A DNA stretch of 64,000 bases. Origin: Anaerosacchariphilus hominis (GTDB lineage Bacteria; Bacillota; Clostridia; Lachnospirales; Lachnospiraceae). Below the pieces are notes generated by a model. It was given only the letters and a program-made list of their open reading frames with translations, was not told the DNA's origin and did not search any database. The stretch spans positions 248,001 through 312,000 of the forward strand of contig NZ_JACOOR010000004.1 of the NCBI RefSeq assembly GCF_014290175.1. Direction: 5' to 3'. The position numbers and the translations under genes were made by a program. Shown piece after piece: positions 9,239-17,012 of this stretch (the stretch's first letter is position 1; each line of letters starts with the position of its first letter).

Positions 9239-10147
9239 ATGATACTGATAACGGGAACGACAGAATTTCAAACAGAGGAAGCCACGGCGATTTCTCTGGG
9301 AAAGTTTGACGGGATTCACCAGGGCCATCAGCTTCTGGTAGATCGGATTCTGAAAAAAAAAGAGGAAGGGTTAAAGTCTCTGATTTTCACCTTTGATTTC
9401 GGAGAGCGGCCCACGTTGCTGCTGCCGGAGGAACGGCGGGAGCTGCTTAGTCGGCAGGGCGTGGACTACCTGGTGGAGTGTCCCTTTGTGGATGCGGTAT
9501 CCCATATGGAGGCGGAGAATTTTGTGCGGGAGATTCTGGTGAAGCGACTGCATGTGAAGTATCTGGCCGTGGGCACGGATTTCCATTTCGGCCATAACCG
9601 GAAAGGCAGCTACCGGCTTCTGGAGGAGATGAGCGGGGAGTGCGGTTTTCAGGTGGAAGTGGTGGAAAAGGCCTGCTATCAGGGCGAAGAGATCAGCAGC
9701 AGCCGGATCCGCCGGGAACTGGAACAGGGCCACATGGAACTGGTGAATCAGCTTCTGGGATACAGCTACGGGGTGAGCGGAGAGGTGCTGCACGGCAGGC
9801 AGATCGGCCGGACCCTGGGCCTTCCTACCATCAATCTGCAGCCGGAGGCAAGAAAGCTTCTGCCGCCCAACGGCGTCTATGCCACCCGGACCCGGATCGC
9901 CGGAGAGACCTTTGAGGGAATCACCAATATCGGCTATAAGCCTACCGTGGGCGGCGAGACCCGGAAAGGGGTGGAGACCTATCTCTTTGATCTGGATCGG
10001 AATCTCTATGGGGAACAGGTTACAGTTTCTTTCTATGGTTTTGAGCGGCCGGAAAGTAAGTTTGCATCCCTGGAGGCGCTGAAGGCCCGGATCGAGCAGG
10101 ACGTCCTCTGGGGAAGAACCTACTTCGGGGATGGGATGGAAGGATAG
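9239..10147 (+). CDS. ribF: Bifunctional riboflavin kinase/FAD synthetase
   Basis: 302 residues. RibF makes FMN and then FAD. The N-terminal adenylyltransferase half has SLGKFDGIHQGHQLLV (about 19-34) with the nucleotidyltransferase GxHxGH pattern. SSSRIRREL (about 153) is the second signature. The C-terminal flavokinase half contains GRTLGLPTINL and GVYATRT. ATG 9239 follows AAAAAGG. The stop codon is one base from the next gene. Confidence 0.96.
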   Translation: MILITGTTEFQTEEATAISLGKFDGIHQGHQLLVDRILKKKEEGLKSLIFTFDFGERPTLLLPEERRELLSRQGVDYLVECPFVDAVSHMEAENFVREILVKRLHVKYLAVGTDFHFGHNRKGSYRLLEEMSGECGFQVEVVEKACYQGEEISSSRIRRELEQGHMELVNQLLGYSYGVSGEVLHGRQIGRTLGLPTINLQPEARKLLPPNGVYATRTRIAGETFEGITNIGYKPTVGGETRKGVETYLFDLDRNLYGEQVTVSFYGFERPESKFASLEALKARIEQDVLWGRTYFGDGMEG

Positions 10148-10148
10148 T

Positions 10149-10649
10149 ATGCGGTTATTTTATTATACGATAGCAGCTCCGGTTCTGTTAGCCTTGCGGG
10201 TGATTCTGTGGCCCTTTAAAATGACAGGCCGCTTTTTTCTCTGGCTTCACCGGTTCCGGAAAGAACGGCGGAGATTCCGCCGGGCGGAATATGACCACAT
10301 GGACGGCTGGGAGTTTGAGGAGTATGTGGGTGAGCTTTTGAGCCGCAGCGGTTACCGGCATGTGGAGGTGACCCGGGGCAGCGGCGACCAGGGTGTGGAT
10401 GTGCTGGCGGAACGGGACGGGGTCTCCTACGCCATCCAGTGCAAGCACTACGAGGCCCGGGTGACCAATAAGGCTGTGCAGGAGGCCTACGCGGGAGCGG
10501 AGTTTTACGGCTGCGATGTTCCGGTGGTGCTGACCAACAGCTATTTTACCGCGTCGGCCCGGGAACTCAGCGAGGAGATCGGCGTGGAGCTGTGGGATCG
10601 GGACGAGCTGCAGCAGATGGTGCGAAGAGCAGGAGGCAGAACAGCATGA
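10149..10649 (+). CDS. Membrane-anchored Mrr-like restriction endonuclease domain protein
   Basis: 166 residues. One hydrophobic segment (about 4-25) precedes a basic linker and then a PD-(D/E)xK nuclease domain: FEEYVGELLSRSGY (about 57-70), GSGDQGVDVL (about 77-86) with the catalytic Asp, and AIQCKHY (about 95-101) carrying the QxK element. This is the Mrr_cat arrangement seen in type IV-like enzymes. Its substrate cannot be told from sequence. ATG 10149 begins one base after the ribF stop, and the stop overlaps the next ATG by 4 bases, so it is co-translated in this operon. No methylase or other defence gene is adjacent. Confidence 0.85.
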   Translation: MRLFYYTIAAPVLLALRVILWPFKMTGRFFLWLHRFRKERRRFRRAEYDHMDGWEFEEYVGELLSRSGYRHVEVTRGSGDQGVDVLAERDGVSYAIQCKHYEARVTNKAVQEAYAGAEFYGCDVPVVLTNSYFTASARELSEEIGVELWDRDELQQMVRRAGGRTA

Positions 10650-11287
10650 GAATTTATTTGATCCGGCACGGAGAGACCGAGTGGAACACCAGACATCTCC
10701 TTCAGGGAGCCACGGACATTCCCCTGAATCAGAACGGCGTCGAGGTGGCCAGGATTACAGCGGAAGCCTTGAAAGATGTACCCTTTGACGTGGTTTTTAC
10801 CAGCCCCTTAAAGAGGGCCTATGAGACGGCGGAGATCATGCGGCGGGATCGGGATATTCCATTGATTCCAGACGAGCGGCTGAAGGAGATCTGCTTTGGG
10901 GTCTATGAGGGGCTTTGCTGCGGAAAGGACGGCTGGAATATTCCGGATCCGGCTTTTCAGAACTTTTTTACTGATCCGGCTCATTACATGCCCCCGGAGG
11001 GCGGCGAGACCATCGCGGAGCTTTGCGTCCGGGCCACGGACTTTCTGACGGAGCTTATTGACGATCCGGAGTATCGGGATAAGACGGTACTGGTATCCGG
11101 TCACGGCGCGCTGGTGAAGGGACTGTTATCCAGTCTTCTAATCACCGACCAGGCGGATTTCTGGAGGGGAGGCGTTCACAAGAACTGCGCGGTATCCATC
11201 ATTGATGTGGAGAAGGGAAAAGCCCGCGTCACGCAGGAAAATGTGATTTATTACGACAAAGCAAGAAGCACCAATTACCTGGAATAA
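10646..11287 (+). CDS. Histidine phosphatase family protein (phosphoglycerate-mutase-like)
   Basis: 213 residues. The catalytic RHGETEWN motif is at 7-14. TSPLKRAYETA follows, and the second catalytic His is in SGHGALVKG near 151. These features define the histidine phosphatase superfamily. The exact substrate (phosphoglycerate, alpha-ribazole phosphate or another phosphoester) is not decided by sequence. It starts with an ATGA overlap on the Mrr-like gene and is the last gene before a terminator. Confidence 0.88.
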   Translation: MRIYLIRHGETEWNTRHLLQGATDIPLNQNGVEVARITAEALKDVPFDVVFTSPLKRAYETAEIMRRDRDIPLIPDERLKEICFGVYEGLCCGKDGWNIPDPAFQNFFTDPAHYMPPEGGETIAELCVRATDFLTELIDDPEYRDKTVLVSGHGALVKGLLSSLLITDQADFWRGGVHKNCAVSIIDVEKGKARVTQENVIYYDKARSTNYLE

Positions 11288-11308
11288 GAGAATATCCGGA
11301 ATGAAAAA

Positions 11309-11350
11309 AAGGACAGGCTGCCCGACAAAAGAGCGGCTTGTCCTTCATTT
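11309..11350 (+). terminator. Terminator after the rimP-to-phosphatase operon
   Basis: A 13-bp stem with G-U pairs, AAGGACAGGCTGC (11309-11321) and GCGGCTTGTCCTT (11333-11345), is followed by CATTTATT. Confidence 0.75.
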
Positions 11351-11451
11351 ATTCTCAACAAAGGCGGATGGGATAGACAACGCCGCTGTTTTCCGCATAT
11401 AATAACAAGAAAGCAGTTCATGCAGGCTAATCCGGGAAAGGAGATCTTTTT

Positions 11452-12234
11452 ATGACAACAGAAGTAATACGTGGAATTTTCATTCCGTTTGTGGGCACCT
11501 CTCTGGGAGCGGCCATGGTCTTTTTTATGAAAACATCTTTACATGAACAGGTCAGCCGGGCATTAACCGGTTTTGCGGCGGGCGTTATGGTGGCTGCCTC
11601 CATCTGGAGCCTTCTGATTCCCGCCATGGAGCAGTCGGCGGGGCTTGGCGTCTGGGCCTTTGTGCCGGCGGTGGCGGGATTCTGGGTGGGGATCCTGTTC
11701 CTGCTGCTTTTGGATCACATCATTCCCCACCTGCATCGAAACAGCGAGGAGGCGGAGGGACCCAGAAGCCGCCTGAAGCGCACCACCATGCTGGTTCTGG
11801 CAGTGACCCTCCATAATATTCCCGAGGGTATGGCGGTGGGCGTGGTCTATGCAGGCTGGATCTCCGGGAATACCTATATCACGGTGACGGGAGCTTTGGC
11901 CCTGTCCATCGGTATCGCTATCCAGAACTTTCCGGAGGGGGCCATTATCTCTCTGCCCCTGCGGTCCGAGGGCGCGGGCAAAGGGAAAGCTTTTCTGTAC
12001 GGCGTCTTGTCAGGTATCGTGGAGCCCATCGGAGCCTTTCTGACGATACTGGCCGCCACTCTGATTCTCCCGGCCCTGCCTTATCTCTTAAGCTTCGCGG
12101 CAGGGGCCATGATGTATGTGGTCATCGAAGAGCTGATTCCCGAAATGTCCGTGGGAAAGCACTCTGATATCGGAACTGTCTTTTTTGCGGTGGGTTTTAC
12201 CCTGATGATGGCCCTGGACGTGGCTCTGGGATAA
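11452..12234 (+). CDS. ZIP family metal transporter
   Basis: 260 residues with about eight hydrophobic segments. The ZIP hallmark HNIPEGMAVG lies at about 121-130 in one membrane helix, and NFPEGAI at about 160-166 in the next. Both bind the transported divalent metal in the ZIP family (ZupT/GufA group). A short His-containing loop (HIIPHLHRNSEE, about 90) lies between helices 3 and 4. GGAAAGGAGATC precedes ATG 11452. The gene is monocistronic between a terminator and the miaB promoter. Zinc is the likeliest substrate, but specificity is inferred. Confidence 0.9.
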   Translation: MTTEVIRGIFIPFVGTSLGAAMVFFMKTSLHEQVSRALTGFAAGVMVAASIWSLLIPAMEQSAGLGVWAFVPAVAGFWVGILFLLLLDHIIPHLHRNSEEAEGPRSRLKRTTMLVLAVTLHNIPEGMAVGVVYAGWISGNTYITVTGALALSIGIAIQNFPEGAIISLPLRSEGAGKGKAFLYGVLSGIVEPIGAFLTILAATLILPALPYLLSFAAGAMMYVVIEELIPEMSVGKHSDIGTVFFAVGFTLMMALDVALG

Positions 12235-12264
12235 ACTGAGATAAGGACTGCCGGATAATGCAAA

Positions 12265-12293
12265 TTGCTTTTTCTCCTTTCCTGTGGTATAGT
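12265..12293 (+). promoter_or_regulatory. Sigma-A promoter for miaB
   Basis: TTGCTT (12265-12270), a 17-bp spacer and TATAGT (12288-12293) lie 34 bp before the miaB start. Confidence 0.7.
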
Positions 12294-12326
12294 AATTTTG
12301 TCATATTATGCGAAAGGAAAGAAGTT

Positions 12327-13757
12327 ATGGAGAAAGAGCTCAATCTCTACGGTCCCGCTCCCACGGAGGAGCCGGAGCGTCAGTATTATTTTATAGAAGT
12401 ATGTAAAAAACAGGTGGAAGAGGAAAGTAAGCGGCTGGGACGACCGCTTACTTTTTGTGTCACCACCTTCGGGTGTCAGATGAATGCCCGGGATTCCGAG
12501 AAGCTCACCGGTATCCTGGAGCAGATCGGCTATCAGCCCACGGAGGAGGAAAACGCGGACTTCGTCATCTATAACACCTGTACCGTCCGGGAGAACGCGA
12601 ATCTGAAGGTCTACGGTCATCTGGGCCTCTTAAAACATCGGAAAAAGGAAAATCCCCATATGAAGATCGCCCTCTGCGGCTGCATGATGCAGGAGCCTGA
12701 GGTGGTAAAGAAGCTGAAGGAAAGCTACCGGTTCGTGGATCTGGTATTCGGCACTCATAATATTTTCAAGTTTGCGGAGCTTCTGGCCGAAAGCATGGAG
12801 AGCGGCGGCATGATCGTGGATATCTGGAAGGACACCCAGGAGATCGTGGAGGAGCTTCCCATTGAACGGAAGTATGCGTTCAAGTCCGGTGTGAACATCA
12901 TGTTCGGCTGCAATAACTTCTGCAGCTATTGTATCGTACCTTATGTGCGCGGCCGGGAGCGGAGCCGGAAGCCGGAGGATATTATCAGGGAGATCGAGAA
13001 GCTGGCGGCGGACGGCGTATCGGAGATCATGCTGCTGGGCCAGAATGTGAACTCCTACGGAAAGAATCTGGATGATCCCATCACCTTCGCGGAGCTTCTG
13101 CGGAGAGTGGAGCAGATCGAAGGCATCCGCCGAATCCGGTTTATGACCTCCCATCCCAAGGATCTGTCGGACGAGCTCATCCAGGTCATGAAGGAGTCTA
13201 AAAAGATCTGCCGTCATCTGCACCTGCCGGTACAGTCCGGAAGCAGCCGGATCCTGAAGGCCATGAACCGGAAGTACACAAAGGAGCAGTATCTGGCCCT
13301 GGCGGAGAAAATCCGCCGGGAGATCCCGGATATTTCCCTGACCACGGACATTATCGTGGGATTTCCGGGGGAAACAGACGAGGATTTTGCGGAGACCCTG
13401 GATGTGGTACGAAAGGTGCGCTATGATAATGCCTACACTTTTATTTATTCCAAACGTACCGGCACGCCTGCGGCGGCCATGGAGAATCAGGTGGCGCCAG
13501 AGGACAACAAGCGCCGCTTCGACCAGCTCCTGGCCCTGGTGCAGAGCCTGGCCAAGGAGCAGACAGCCCGTTTTGCCGGAACGGTTCAGGAGGTACTGGT
13601 GGAGGAAGTGAACGATCACAAGGAGGGCTATGTGACCGGACGCATGAGCAATAACCTGCTGGTGCATTTCCCGGGAGACGCTTCCCTCATCGGTCAGTAC
13701 CGGAACGTGCGGCTGGAGGAATGCAAGGGCTTTTACTACATGGGTACTGTAGTTTAA
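12327..13757 (+). CDS. miaB: tRNA-2-methylthio-N6-dimethylallyladenosine synthase MiaB
   Basis: 476 residues. MiaB adds a methylthio group to i6A37 of tRNA. The UPF0004 domain starts at about 42 with TFGCQMNARDSE. The radical SAM cluster motif is CNNFCSYCIVPYVRG (about 195-209, CxxxCxxC). The C-terminal TRAM domain spans about 405-470. GSSRILKAMNRKYT is also typical. I chose ATG 12327 behind GAAAGGAAAGAAG. The in-frame ATG at 12258 lies upstream of the promoter. Confidence 0.95.
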   Translation: MEKELNLYGPAPTEEPERQYYFIEVCKKQVEEESKRLGRPLTFCVTTFGCQMNARDSEKLTGILEQIGYQPTEEENADFVIYNTCTVRENANLKVYGHLGLLKHRKKENPHMKIALCGCMMQEPEVVKKLKESYRFVDLVFGTHNIFKFAELLAESMESGGMIVDIWKDTQEIVEELPIERKYAFKSGVNIMFGCNNFCSYCIVPYVRGRERSRKPEDIIREIEKLAADGVSEIMLLGQNVNSYGKNLDDPITFAELLRRVEQIEGIRRIRFMTSHPKDLSDELIQVMKESKKICRHLHLPVQSGSSRILKAMNRKYTKEQYLALAEKIRREIPDISLTTDIIVGFPGETDEDFAETLDVVRKVRYDNAYTFIYSKRTGTPAAAMENQVAPEDNKRRFDQLLALVQSLAKEQTARFAGTVQEVLVEEVNDHKEGYVTGRMSNNLLVHFPGDASLIGQYRNVRLEECKGFYYMGTVV

Positions 13758-13782
13758 CAAGGGGACTTAAAGGAGAAGGCTT

Positions 13783-14487
13783 ATGGAAAACAGACGCTGC
13801 TGTCTGCGGCATACTTACCTGTCTGTGAAGACCCAGGAGGGGAGATCTTACGGGGGAAGCCAGACCTGGTCGGAAAGCCGCCTCATGCGGAAGTACGGCT
13901 GCGGTGTGGCGGCCATGGGAGACGTGCTGGTTTATCTGGGAATCCATCAGATTTCCTGTAATACAGATCTGTTATATGGAATCGTGCGGGAGGACGGGCT
14001 TTTATCCTATCCACGCTATGAGCGGTATCTTCGGAAGATCCGCCATCGGTATCTGGGAATCATTCCGGGATTGGGCGTGCTGAATTTCGGGCTTTGCAGG
14101 GCGCTGAATAAGTATTTCCGCCATTACCGTATCGAGCTGCGGGCCAGATGGTGCCTGAGTTCCCGGAAAATGCTGGGGCGCATTCAGAACAGCCTTTCCC
14201 GGGACTATCCGGTGATCCTGGCCATAGGCCAGAATATTCCCTTCTGGCGCAGAAAAAAGCTGACCCTGTACCGACAGGAGAACGGCAATTATTTTCCGGC
14301 CACGGAGACGAAGGCCCATTATGTGACGGTGACCGGTATGGAGAACGGGTATCTGCAGATCGCATCCTGGGGCAAGGAGTACTTTATTTCCTGGGAGGAG
14401 TATCTGGAGTATGCCAGGAAGTACAGCAGCTTCCTGGTGAGCAATATCTGCCTGATTCAGGAGAAAAAGAGGAAGTTACATGAATAG
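13783..14487 (+). CDS. Unknown protein with papain-like cysteine peptidase layout (C39-like)
   Basis: 234 residues, no named family recognised with confidence. YGCGVAAMGDVL at about 38-49 looks like the Cys-containing helix start of C39/papain-like peptidases. AHYVTVTGM at about 178-186 would supply the His, followed by LQIASWGKEYFISWEEY, the usual small strand pair. No signal peptide or membrane segment is seen, so it appears cytoplasmic. It follows miaB by 25 bp and overlaps yfbR by 8 bases. Catalytic activity is inferred from motif spacing only. Confidence 0.6.
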   Translation: MENRRCCLRHTYLSVKTQEGRSYGGSQTWSESRLMRKYGCGVAAMGDVLVYLGIHQISCNTDLLYGIVREDGLLSYPRYERYLRKIRHRYLGIIPGLGVLNFGLCRALNKYFRHYRIELRARWCLSSRKMLGRIQNSLSRDYPVILAIGQNIPFWRRKKLTLYRQENGNYFPATETKAHYVTVTGMENGYLQIASWGKEYFISWEEYLEYARKYSSFLVSNICLIQEKKRKLHE

Positions 14488-15070
14488 CTATTTTGCCATG
14501 ATGTCCCGGATGAAATATATCGACCGCTGGGCTCTGATGCGGAACGCCAGGCAGGAAAACTTAAGCGAGCACAGTCTGGAGGTCTCCATGATAGCCCATG
14601 CCCTGGCAGTCATCGGAAATACCTATCTGGGAAAAGAGCTGGATGCGGAAAAGGCGGCGGTGCTGGGCATGTACCACGACGCCACGGAGATCATCACCGG
14701 GGATATGCCTACGCCCGTCAAGTACTATAATTCAGAAATACGACATAGCTACCGGGAGATCGAAGAGCGGGCCGGGCAGCGTCTTCTGGCCATGCTGCCG
14801 GAAGGAATGCAGCGCAGCTACCGGGAGATCTTTGAACCCCGGCAGAAAGACGCCTATCTCTGGAAACTTGTGAAGGCGGCGGACAAGCTTTCAGCTTACA
14901 TCAAATGTATCGAAGAGGAACAGGCAGGCAACCGGGAATTCGCGGGGGCGAAGGTCACAACCTTGCAGCAAATCCACGGACTGCAGATCCGGGAAGCAGA
15001 GCTGTTTCTGGAGTATTTTATAGATTCCTATGGGAAAAATTTGGATGAACTGACAGGAGGAGAATCATGA
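14480..15070 (+). CDS. yfbR: HD-domain 5-prime-deoxynucleotidase, YfbR-like
   Basis: 196 residues. The match to the YfbR pattern is clear: RWALMRNARQENLSEHSLEV (about 16-35, first metal His), MIAHAL, then MYHDATEIITGDMPTPVKYY (about 64-83, HD pair). Near the end, KAADKLSAYIKCIEE places the last Asp. YfbR dephosphorylates deoxynucleoside monophosphates. It overlaps the genes on both sides by 8 and 4 bases, which suggests a tightly coupled four-gene unit. Confidence 0.9.
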   Translation: MNSYFAMMSRMKYIDRWALMRNARQENLSEHSLEVSMIAHALAVIGNTYLGKELDAEKAAVLGMYHDATEIITGDMPTPVKYYNSEIRHSYREIEERAGQRLLAMLPEGMQRSYREIFEPRQKDAYLWKLVKAADKLSAYIKCIEEEQAGNREFAGAKVTTLQQIHGLQIREAELFLEYFIDSYGKNLDELTGGES

Positions 15071-16029
15071 ACGAGAACAGAGATCTGGGCTTTTGCCCGC
15101 GCTGCGGCGCATTGATGCAGGACGGCGTCTGCCGCAGCTGCGGATATACCAGCCGGCCTTCGGCAGCGCCCAATCAGCCGAACGGCATGGGAACCGTGCC
15201 CCAAAATAAAAAGAAGACAAAGGGCTGGATCATTGGTCTCAGTATTGCCGGAGCCGTACTGCTCGTCGGCGCGTTGATCGCTGTCCTGATCAATGTGAAC
15301 CGTCTGGTGTTCCGTACAGCCTCCAATATAGGTTCCGGTTCCGACGGCTACGACGATTACTATGATTATTATGATGAGGATTCGGATGATTATACGCCCT
15401 CTGCAGACGACTCCTATTATGAGGAGATTGTGGATACTCTGGATGAGGACGCCTCCTATACCATCGACTGGCTGACTGAGTCCCGGTTCGCGTCGGCATC
15501 CGACGACAATACAGGCTACTATGTGACATATCCGGAGCTCCGGGCCAAGGAAGAGGGAGGAAAGGATTATTCCGCGATCAATGCGGCCATTAAGCGGGCA
15601 TCCGAGCAGTATCAGGATTCCTACACAGGCTATTCTGACGGTATTACCACCACAGGCTATGTGACCTTCATGAATGAGACAGAAATCAGCGTGGTATTCC
15701 AGCACCGGCTGGCCGGGGAGGACGGTACGCTTCCCAGACTGTCTGCTCTGAACTTTAACCTGGAAACGGGAGAGCAGCTTGCGCCGCAGGAGATGACGGA
15801 TATCAATGAGGAGCTGGTGATGCGGTTCCGGGCCCAGGATAAGACCCAGAACGATGGCGTGGACTTTGTACAGGATGCTTCCGATGAGAAACTTCTTACT
15901 ATCTTACAGGATCCGGAGGAGGCCGTATACTTCTATTCCCCGGTGGGCCTGGAAGTGGGTTTTAACTATACCAGTGAAGAGTATGGAAGCGGCTGGGTCA
16001 GCGTGACTTTAAAGGAACAGGCCCTGTAG
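15067..16029 (+). CDS. Zinc-ribbon membrane protein with extracytoplasmic domain
   Basis: 320 residues. An N-terminal zinc ribbon (CPRCG about 10-14 and CRSCG about 23-27) is followed by a Pro/Asn-rich linker and one membrane helix (about 53-75). A Tyr/Asp-rich acidic stretch (about 93-117) follows, and then a globular domain of about 190 residues that may belong to the DUF3298/RsiV-like group. Cytoplasmic ribbon and external C-terminus are inferred. Function unknown. It overlaps yfbR with an ATGA junction. Confidence 0.75.
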   Translation: MNENRDLGFCPRCGALMQDGVCRSCGYTSRPSAAPNQPNGMGTVPQNKKKTKGWIIGLSIAGAVLLVGALIAVLINVNRLVFRTASNIGSGSDGYDDYYDYYDEDSDDYTPSADDSYYEEIVDTLDEDASYTIDWLTESRFASASDDNTGYYVTYPELRAKEEGGKDYSAINAAIKRASEQYQDSYTGYSDGITTTGYVTFMNETEISVVFQHRLAGEDGTLPRLSALNFNLETGEQLAPQEMTDINEELVMRFRAQDKTQNDGVDFVQDASDEKLLTILQDPEEAVYFYSPVGLEVGFNYTSEEYGSGWVSVTLKEQAL

Positions 16030-16039
16030 GAGGAAGCGT

Positions 16040-16891
16040 ATGTTTTGGATAGGAAGTCATATTTCTTCTGCCAAAGGCTATGAAGCCATGGGAAAGCAGG
16101 CGGTGAAGCTTGGAGCCAGCACTTTTGCCTTTTTTACTCGGAATCCCCGGGGTGGTAATGCAAAGACCATCGTTCCGGCGGACGTGGAGCGGTTCCGGGC
16201 CTCGTGGACGGAGCTTGGATATGAAAAGGGAAGGATCGTGGCCCATGCGCCCTATACGTTGAATGCCTGCTCTGACAAGGCGGATATCCGCCGTTTTGCG
16301 GGAGAAACCTTCCGGGAGGACTTACGGCGGATGGAATATACCCCGGGAAATTATTACAATTTCCATCCGGGAAGCCATGTGGGCCAGGGTATGGAAGAAG
16401 GCATCCGGTTTATTACAGGAATGCTGAATGACTCCCTGTTTCCGGAGATGACCACCACGGTGCTTCTGGAGACCATGGCCGGAAAGGGCAGCGAGGTGGG
16501 AGGCCGCTTTGAGGAGCTGCGGGAGATTCTGGAGGGTACAGTCCTCCCGGAAAAGCTGGGCGTCTGCCTGGATACCTGCCATGTATGGGACGCGGGTTAT
16601 GATATCGCGACGGAGCTGGACGGGGTCCTGGAGGAGTTCGACCGGGTCATCGGCCTGGAGCGGCTGAAAGCCATCCATATCAACGACAGCCTGAATTCCC
16701 TTGGCAGTCACAAGGATCGCCATGCCCGTATCGGCGAGGGACAGATCGGATGGGAGGCCTTTGTGCGGATCATCAACCATCCGGCTTTGCGGGAACTGCC
16801 CTTTATTCTGGAGACTCCAAACGATGACGCAGGATGGACGGAGGAGATCCGGAAGCTCCGGGCTGCCCGGAAAGAAGCACAGGAAGCCTGA
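16040..16891 (+). CDS. nfo: Deoxyribonuclease IV (AP endonuclease)
   Basis: 283 residues. Nfo cuts DNA 5-prime to abasic sites and trims damaged 3-prime ends using three zinc ions. The metal-binding series is intact: GSHIS (5-9), FHPGSH (about 108), LLETMAG (about 140), CLDTCHVWDAGYD (about 176-188), HINDS (about 214) and HKDRHARIGEG (about 224-234). GGAGGAAGC before ATG 16040 is the ribosome binding site. It lies 10 bp after the zinc-ribbon gene, at the end of the unit that began with miaB. Confidence 0.95.
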   Translation: MFWIGSHISSAKGYEAMGKQAVKLGASTFAFFTRNPRGGNAKTIVPADVERFRASWTELGYEKGRIVAHAPYTLNACSDKADIRRFAGETFREDLRRMEYTPGNYYNFHPGSHVGQGMEEGIRFITGMLNDSLFPEMTTTVLLETMAGKGSEVGGRFEELREILEGTVLPEKLGVCLDTCHVWDAGYDIATELDGVLEEFDRVIGLERLKAIHINDSLNSLGSHKDRHARIGEGQIGWEAFVRIINHPALRELPFILETPNDDAGWTEEIRKLRAARKEAQEA

Positions 16892-16936
16892 AGTTTAAGA
16901 AGAAAGTTTAAGAATTTTGAAAATTCGGGAATGGCA

Positions 16937-16965
16937 TTGTAATTTTATGTACCAAACGGTATAAT
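16937..16965 (+). promoter_or_regulatory. Sigma-A promoter for the beta-CASP nuclease gene
   Basis: TTGTAA (16937-16942), a 17-bp spacer and TATAAT (16960-16965) lie 47 bp before ATG 17013. The spacing and the -10 are consensus. Confidence 0.8.
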
Positions 16966-17012
16966 AAACTTGACATAAGGTATCTGATTCTGATTCCAAG
17001 GGGGATGAGACT

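Noticed and set aside
12630..13760. Minus-strand 376-codon frame antisense to miaB
   Set aside because: MiaB is unambiguous on the plus strand; the antisense frame has no motifs or start signals.
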